Of a stretch of DNA of 64,000 bases, positions 57,930 to 64,000 are shown piece after piece. A program made the position numbers and the translations under genes. Location of the stretch: the NCBI GenBank assembly GCA_012845835.1, contig JABAKD010000021.1, positions 1,315,185 to 1,379,184 of the forward strand, written 5' to 3'. The DNA is from Undaria pinnatifida (Eukaryota > Sar > Phaeophyceae > Laminariales > Alariaceae). The stretch's first letter is position 1. Every line of letters begins with the position of its first letter. The notes below the pieces were generated by a model that did no database searches, was not told the DNA's origin, and saw nothing but the letters and a program-made list of their open reading frames with translations.

Positions 57930-58145
57930 GTGATCACAGACCTCGAGTTCTCAGAGCCGGAGCCGCAGGTAGCGGCTACCGAGGGGGCGAGGGGGAAGGA
58001 TGGAGAGATGTCGCCGGCAGGTCAGTCCCGGTTTACGTTTTGTGATTGTTGTCATTTTGCGTTTCATCTCGTGCCTTAATCTGTAGCAGTGGTACCGTTA
58101 ATATGTGCTGTTGTAGTCGTCGTCGTTGTTGGTGTTTTTGGTGGT

Positions 58146-58177
<32 letters not shown>

Positions 58178-58210
58178 TGTTGTTGATGTTGTTGTTGTTG
58201 CTGTTGTTGC

Positions 58211-58271
<61 letters not shown>

Positions 58272-61200
58272 ATTGTTGTTGTAGTTATCGTCGCGTTCTG
58301 TTGTCGTTGTTAGAGTCAGCACTACCTTTTGTTGTTTCTGTGGCTGTTGTTGTTGCCGCTGTCGACGTCGTTGCCAACAATTATCGTTAGTGTTTGCGTT
58401 AGCAACAGCGGAAGCATCAGCGTTAACATTGTAATAATTATCGTTGCTGTACACACACTCCCTACAGCCTACAGTCCTCGTCAGTCCTCATAACCTTCCG
58501 GCCTGTCTTCCTTCCCCACTGCCTCTCTACTGCTACGGACATGCTGCGATACCTCAGAGGCAAGAGCCTTACGATCGATCTGGAGACGATTTACTCGGTA
58601 TTGATGCCTACCACTAGGGTATTGTTATCGCTGCTTCGCACGCAATTTATTTACTGCATACAATCTCCACACCCTTCCAGCTTATTCCCCTTCCCCTCTC
58701 CTTGCACCGCCACAGACATGCTGCGATACCTCACGGACAACAATCTCACGATCGATCTCGAGGCGATGAACCCGGCGACAATCCAAAAATCGGGCTGTCG
58801 TTCACGCGGTTACAGTCCCTAAAATAGGTTACGCTTTTTGTCCCCCCCCTCCCACCTTCCACAAGGATTAAAACATGCATTCTGATCAATGTATGAATGT
58901 GATTGTACCAAAGTTAGAGTTTGCAGGAGAATTGTGGGAAGGGAACGCGAAGTTCGTAAAGGAATTGGAAACGGCGCAGATGACAGCAGCTACAAATGTA
59001 CTAGGATGCTCAAGTACGACGAGTACTACAGTATTAAGACCAGAAGTAGGAATTTACCCACTCAAAACAAATAGAGACGTGAGAACGTTGAAATGACAAT
59101 ATAAACTAAAGAATATGCCAGAAAAGAGGTTGTCAGCCATAGTTGATAGGGCTGTATGGGAGAAAATAACAAAAGGGCGAGCTGTGGAATAAGAATGGAT
59201 AATGTAGTAGAGAAAATATGGAAGGGTACAGGGGGAGATCAAGCAGAGGTACTGTCTACAGAGAAGTTTGGCGGGTACAAGACAGAAGTAAGAGAAATAT
59301 AGAAGAAGAGGAAAGGCAAGCGCTAAGAAATAAGGTGAAAGAGGAGAAACACTTGGAGATATACGGGAGGTTGACGGAATACGTGTGAATGAAAACGTAT
59401 CTGCACGGCCCAATGGACTACGCCAAAAAGCTGAAACTGCGATTTAGTGATGGGGACCTGGACCTACCAGAGCGAAGCAAGAGATCTACCAGCGGTCGGG
59501 AGGAGGAGGACGTGGCTACAAATATGTGCCCGTGTGGCACAACAATAGAGAGTAGGACTCACATAGCAGGAAAATGTGAAACATACGAGGAGAAACGAGA
59601 TGTGTTAGAGGAGGAGATAGGAAATTCGACGAATGTGACGTGGAAGAGTTTGGTAGACTAGACAGTGGCGGGAAAACGACCGCTATCGTAGGAGGTAGAT
59701 GGTGGCCGCAGACGGCGAAACAGGACGGGGACAGGATTAACAAACAGTTTTTATGTAGTATATGGAAGAAGCGTAATGAGCGCCCAAATGTTGGAGGTTT
59801 CCCTGTTTGGAGTAGGAAGGGTGTTCCGCCTCGAAAGGGATGCGTGGTCAATGGTCAAATTACTTCAAGGGCAAGCAACAAACGAGTACGCCCCCCCCCC
59901 CCCCCCCCCCCGCTTTCACCTTTATGCGAGTCGCCGAACACCTCACTGCGCTTCGCGCTTGGTGCAAGCAGAAGCGTCTGCCTGACTGGTGAAAACCCGA
60001 CGTACTCCGTCCCGGCATAGTAGGGATACGAGGGTCTATGGTCATACGACTACGGCCATGCACAAACTGAGTACACGCCCCCCCCCTCCCCCCCCCGTCC
60101 CACCTGCAGACATGCTACGATATCTCAGGGACAACAATTTGACCATCGATTTGGAGACGATGAATCCCGTGGTGATGCCCAAGGAGGCGGTGGCTAAAAT
60201 GGAAGCGATCTTTCCGAAGCCTGCCGCGAACGTTAGAGCGCAGTACGACCTCGGTCCTACCCCCAAGCCGTCCGACTTCGCGCAAGCTATCATCGTGAGT
60301 ACTTGTGGTGATTTTGATAAGACCTACGAGCTGTCTGTCTATACTAATAGTAAGTCGCCGACTAGTCATTGGTAGGCTAGGTAGGACGTACACTATGTAC
60401 CATTGCGACAATGAATAGAAGATCGATTTGAATATTGCTTGCAAAGAAATGTGCGCAACTCCGAAGTCTTGGGGGGGGGGTGATCAATGGGCATCCCCGG
60501 GTCAACCAAGGGATGTTTGAACCCTTTAATTTATCTGCATGGGGATACGACACGGTTTTCAACAAGTCCTGGGTTTATGGTAGCAGTACCGCATGGCCTC
60601 AATTCCAATCGAACTTGTATTTGTTGTCGGACAGGTAATGCATTACTGTTGTGGGCCATCATTTGTGGCGTTCTGCGTTTTGGCGTTTGTTTTCACTGGC
60701 GAGTTTGTGATTCGCAAAGTACGTTTTTTGCCCAGGAACACTAAATTTACTTTGGCAGCTTACTTCCTCACCCAGTAGCTGTCAAAGGCAGGCAACTCGC
60801 AGCACTACCAGCTTCCGGATGCCACTTGATGCTATGACCCCCGGAAACATATATGTATATTGGGGTTGGCGTTGGTTGGCAACGACGCTGTAAAACATGC
60901 CAATCATTGGGTGAGCTAGACAACCAGGGTACCGTTTTTTTTTTTGGCGGCCACCATGATGTTTATCGAGTGAGATTATTGTGTGCGGGGTTGAGAACCC
61001 TAACTTCGCACAAGGGGGATTATCGCATCACGTAGTATGAATGTGGCAAGGCACCCATGAGGCAGTTACATAGTACTACCCATTGCTCTCTTTGGAGTGG
61101 CCACACCAGAAAACCAAGGAACTCATTGGCGCTGTCATCCATAAGCAAGAAAGTAGGCACAAGGTGCCGAAGTCCGTCTTACGAGCGGTTCTTGGAAGGA

Positions 61201-63693
61201 TGCAATGCGCCCTTCTTGCGACTCGCCGAACACCTCACGCCGCTTCGCGGTGCAAGCAATGCCTGCCTGACGGGTGAAAACCCGGCGTGCTTCTTCCCGG
61301 CCGGGTAGGGCATGCGAGGGTCTATGGTCATACGACTACGACCATGCACAACCTGAGTACACCCCCCCCCCCCCAGCGCGTGCTAAAAGTTGCGTATTTT
61401 TCTGAAACAGGATGGAGTAGTAGCGTGATCTTGCTGCAGTATGTTGATGTAATGAGGTAAAACAAAAAGGAACCCAGGTTCGAGATGTTTTTTATTGAAA
61501 AAAATGAAAAACGTCAGCTGTGAGTACGACGAATTGAATGGTTGAAACTCAACGTTGCAAGCTGCGTGGTACATTAGATCTGTGCCTCATTTATGATAAT
61601 GGTTCTCAAACTTGGTTGTTAATACACAGCTTCACAGTTTTTACGGAAGTTTATGAAGAGTGCTGACTGCCGACCACGGACGCACATAATTTGACGACAG
61701 GTACGGATTTCTTGCTGTGTGTGTGTTTTTTTTCTTGTCCTCCTTCCGGGGGCTTCTTCCGAAAGACAACCCTTGGAACGGGGCGAAAATTACCTACCTC
61801 CCCTCCCCAAAACATGCGTATTTGCTCTAGGGGTCCCTTAATAGGGGTACATCCCTATACATACAAGGCAGTATCCCTCTACAAGGCGGTCAAAATGACT
61901 CGTCGCGACTGGGGAACGACTCATAACCAGGAATGAATAAGGTGGGTTCCCCCGATAAGGCGGTCATGTTGCTCTCTATACCACACGACAGCCTTTTAGG
62001 AGGACCCCTATTTTTTAAGAATATTTCAAGGACGTCAGCCGTGAGTTCGACGAATTTCGGGTCAATACTCATCTTTGCAAGCTGCGTTGTTGGTACTTGT
62101 AATATACTATGTGGGTGAGTTTTTTCATAATGGGAGGGGTCATATTGTTTTGTTCAAAAACAACCGTATATAATTATAGGAGGACCCCTACGTATTGTGT
62201 GCCGAGGCAGAATGGATGTACAGTAAAACAAGGCCAGAAGTGCGTCCACGTTGGAAAACGCGTTAAAATTGGTCTGTGATAATTTGGCAGTCCTACAAAG
62301 GTCTATTAATAAGTCCTGTACTTTCTTTTTGTCTGTGTTGTTTTTGTTTTTTGCTTTGCAGCGGCTTCTCCCGGAAGACGAGCCTTGGAACGGGGCGAAA
62401 ATTAGGCCGCTGCCGGAGTTGAAGGACTTTTTGTTGGCCAACCGACTGCACGCGGGAAACCGGGGACTGAACGCGCTTACTTCCCTCATGCTGAAGGCCA
62501 TGGGCGAAGGGGACGTGTGAGTTGATGTAATGAACATTGATAAAAATCGATTTGATGCATTTTGACGCATTTTGGTGTCGTGAGATGCGTTCTTACGTTT
62601 TTTAATTTTGAGTATTATTAGTCGATGAATTTTCGTTGCGTTGACGACTTTTCATCCTTTTTATATTTGATTTTTGATTTTTTTTCTTCTAATTTTGGTG
62701 TTTTTTGGTGGGTTGGATCGCCGATTTTCGGCTGCTCGTACAGTTGTTTTGTGACGTCTAATTTATTTGTTGGTTTCGATGCTCGCGATGCAGGGATCGA
62801 GCCAAGTTTTTGAAAGGAGCGGCGATCTGCTACACCAAGGCGGAGAACACCATCACGGGGCCCTTCCGGCAGGTTAGTCACTCTCTACAACCCTGCATCA
62901 CCCATTGCACCAGGGTACACCTGGTCATGTGTGCATGCATGTATGTTGCGTACACATGTAACACCTTATTCTTTTCGACACGGTGCCGTGGCTCGTCACT
63001 GAAGTGAAGGGGTTCCATGTTTTGGCGGGGAGGGGGGTGGTGTTGGGAACGGGGAGGGGGGGGGGGGGGGGGGGGGTGTTAAGGGAGGAGGGAGGATTGT
63101 AGTTTGTGTACGGGTCGTTCCTCGCGATGCGACGCCGTTGCTGGAGATGATGGCTTCCATGTCTAGGAGAGGAGGGTGGCAAGGGAAGGGAGTGGGGAGG
63201 CGGGGAGGGCATGTTTGTATTTTTGGTATAGGGTCGTTCGTCGCGATGCGGCTGGCTGGAGGGAGTTTCATGGCTCAGTGGGTGGGGTGGGGGGAGGAGG
63301 GGGCGTTGGCGGCGATACGATGGAGCGACTACGAGTGAGGTGTGTATGTTTTTGGTTAGCTTGTGGTGTTTTTGTGTCCGAACCTCTGTCTATCTGTCCT
63401 GGTTGCACCCTCTGTGTATGTGTGTGTCGTTTTGTGCATGTTGATGCTGACTTGCGTTGGTGAGATATTTTGTTTTGATAATGTTGTTACTTTGTGTGCG
63501 TTTGTTGTGTATCTGCGGTGTGTTTTGATGTTTTTTGGCGACGATGGCAGGCGGTGATGTTCGCAGAGAACAGGCTCGCCCCCTGCATGGGCAGCACGGT
63601 GTGCGAGGAGTACGCTGGAGACGATGGGGCGGACGCGGCCGCGACTTGGGTCGTGCTCAAGGCTTGCGTTGCAGAGTGGGAGCTTCGCCTCAG
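57930..63693 (+). CDS. Unrecognised multi-exon protein, 3' partial (may continue 52026 gene)
   Basis: Exons 57930-58020, 60110-60294, 62362-62516, 62794-62872, 63551-63693. Junctions are GT-AG and phase-consistent: GCAG|GTCAGT to CAG|ACATG; ATC|GTGAGT; GACGT|GTGAGT to CAG|GGATC; CAG|GTTAGT; CTCAG|GTCAGT at the right end, so the gene continues outside. The 217 visible codons include DLEFSEPEP, DMLRYLRDNNLTIDLETMNP, LLPEDEPWNGAKIRPLPE, LTSLMLKAMGEGDVDRAK, FLKGAAICYTKAENTITG and WVVLKACVAEWELRLR. The later half looks alpha-helical. The start phase (0) fits the donor at 52830, so a plastid protein spanning both is possible. I cannot name the family. Exons 2 and 3 of this set are preceded by degraded copies. 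Confidence 0.75.
58110..58300 (+). repeat. (GTT/GTC)n microsatellite
   Basis: About 190 bp of GTT and GTC triplets, including more than 20 consecutive gtt units. Poly-Val and poly-Asn frames are artefacts. Confidence 0.9.
58536..58795 (+). pseudogene. Two degraded tandem copies of the exon at 60110
   Basis: The real exon reads cag|acatgctacgatatctca then gggacaacaatttgaccatc and gatttggagacgatgaatcc. Copies at 58538-58607 (RGKSLTIDLETIYS) and 58712-58790 (TDNNLTIDLEAMNPATIQ) keep the reading frame for 23-28 codons; the second keeps the CAG acceptor. Spacing is about 175 bp, then 1.4 kb to the functional exon after a LINE fragment. Confidence 0.85.
58890..59815 (+). mobile_element. LINE (non-LTR retrotransposon) remnant, 3' part of pol
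   Basis: In shifting frames with several stops: LEFAGELWEGNAKFVKELET, TNVLGCSSTTSTTVLRPEVG, MPEKRLSAIVDRAVWEKITK, MDYAKKLKLRF, MCPCGTTIESRTHIAGKCET, GRWWPQTAKQDGDR. The CxC...H...C pattern and the 'ELGIYPLK'-like block fit the region after the reverse transcriptase in LINEs. No RT catalytic part remains. It is inserted between the duplicated exon copies and the real exon at 60110. Confidence 0.75.
59825..60100 (+). repeat. Dispersed repeat with 'gcgactcgccgaacacctc' body
   Basis: The body (gcgagtcgccgaacacctca, cttcgcgcttggtgcaagca, ccgtcccggcatagtaggga, gggtctatggtcatacgact, then agtacacg plus a C-run) recurs at 61195-61375 and 32361-32540 (same strand) and reversed at 4762-4892. Internally two halves each end in 'gagtac' plus poly-C. 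No pol III boxes were convincing. Confidence 0.75.
61195..61375 (+). repeat. Dispersed repeat body, further copy
   Basis: gcgactcgccgaacacctca, cgcttcgcggtgcaagcaat, gagggtctatggtcatacga, then a C-run after tgagtacac. Sister of 59915-60090. Confidence 0.75.
61500..61575 (+). repeat. About 55-bp dispersed motif, representative copy
   Basis: cgtcagctgtgagtacgacg, aattgaatggttgaaactca, acgttgcaagctgcgtggta. Other copies: 6665, 12812, 46050, 47415, 62033 (same strand); 13640, 28470, 39480, 45380 (reverse), positions approximate. Confidence 0.7.
61728..61805 (+). pseudogene. Degraded copy of the 5' edge of the exon at 62362
   Basis: ggcttcttccgaaagacaac, ccttggaacggggcgaaaat, tacctacctccc aligns with cggcttctcccggaagacga, gccttggaacggggcgaaaa, ttaggccgctgccgg. 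The T-rich stretch before it is kept, the AG acceptor is not. It lies 620 bp upstream. Confidence 0.85.
61850..62175 (+). repeat. GGCGGT-type composite repeat, copy D
   Basis: acaaggcagtatccctctac, gtcgcgactggggaacgact, gaataaggtgggttcccccg, then tttaagaatatttcaaggac, the 55-bp motif and tgtaatatactatgtgggtg, in the same order as 12480-12920. Confidence 0.8.
63000..63340 (+). repeat. G-rich intron with a short direct duplication
   Basis: A G-run of about 20 nt at 63056-63076. gggtcgttc(c/g)tcgcgatgcg recurs at 63113 and 63231 and bounds a purine-rich 120-bp unit. It lies in the last visible intron. Confidence 0.6.
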
Positions 63694-63804
63694 GTCAGTC
63701 AACCAAGTTTTTTTTGCTAGTTTTTATGTAACTTGTTGGTCGGAGTTGGTATAATATTTAATAGTCAGTTGGTTTGTTATTTAGTTTAGGTGGTCAGGCA
63801 GTCG

Positions 63805-64000
63805 GTTTGTTAGTTGGTCGTCGCCGCCGCCGCCGTTGTCGTTGCTGTCGTTGTCGTTGTCGCTGTCGTTGTCGTTGCTGCTGCTGTTTCCGTTTGTTTT
63901 GCTGCTGCTGTTGCCGTTTATTTTGCTACTACGAATGTTAGTGCTGCTATTGCTGGTGCTGATGTTTACGCCGTTGCTGTTTTCGTTGTTTCTGTTGTTC
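63805..64000 (+). repeat. (GTT/GTC/GCT)n microsatellite
   Basis: gtcgttgctgtcgttgtcgt-type triplets run to the window end, just after the donor at 63694. Confidence 0.8.

Noticed and set aside
59825-60100. tRNA-derived SINE
   Set aside because: The repeat is dispersed, but I could not find convincing pol III A and B boxes or a defined tail, so it is listed only as a dispersed repeat.

Overview
This window looks like nuclear DNA of a brown alga (stramenopile), most like Ectocarpus. The reasons are: genes split into many exons of 60-190 bp by introns of 0.3-5 kb with GT-AG borders; genes packed head-to-head on alternating strands; introns full of short tandem repeats and degraded mobile elements; and a leader peptide of the heterokont plastid type (signal peptide followed by an ASAFAP-like motif). 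I assembled the gene models by hand from splice sites, reading phase and remembered family sequences. No alignment was run.

Layout. (1) About 1.4-34.6 kb, plus strand: a NUP93/NIC96 nucleoporin gene of at least 21 exons, open at its 5' end and closed by a stop at 34592. One intron carries a tandem pair of OTU-type cysteine-protease genes, the first truncated. (2) 34.6-39.1 kb: intergenic, with terminal-exon copies and miniature inverted-repeat elements. (3) 39.1-51.4 kb, minus strand: a complete 8-exon alpha-SNAP gene (306 aa). (4) 51.4-52.0 kb: a 0.6 kb divergent promoter interval. (5) From 52.0 kb, plus strand: a predicted plastid-targeted first exon. Phase-compatible exons of an unrecognised protein run from 57.9 kb to 63.7 kb and leave the window. 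(6) 53.5-55.9 kb, minus strand: a Cys-rich unrecognised gene that may lie inside the first intron of (5).

The two recognised genes are core eukaryotic functions: nuclear-pore scaffold, and SNARE disassembly together with NSF.

Most unusual: at least twelve exons in four independent genes on both strands are accompanied by decayed tandem copies of themselves, or of one exon edge plus flanking intron, in the neighbouring intron or just past the stop codon. The clearest is a 140-bp array at 25.7-26.4 kb made of five extra copies of a 66-nt NUP93 exon. Intron growth by repeated local duplication of exon-containing units would explain much of the otherwise featureless repeat sequence here. A family of about 280-bp elements with roughly 30-bp terminal inverted repeats, a GGCGGT minisatellite element, a recurring motif of about 55 bp, interstitial telomere-like tracts, and Copia-Gag and LINE remnants make up much of the rest.
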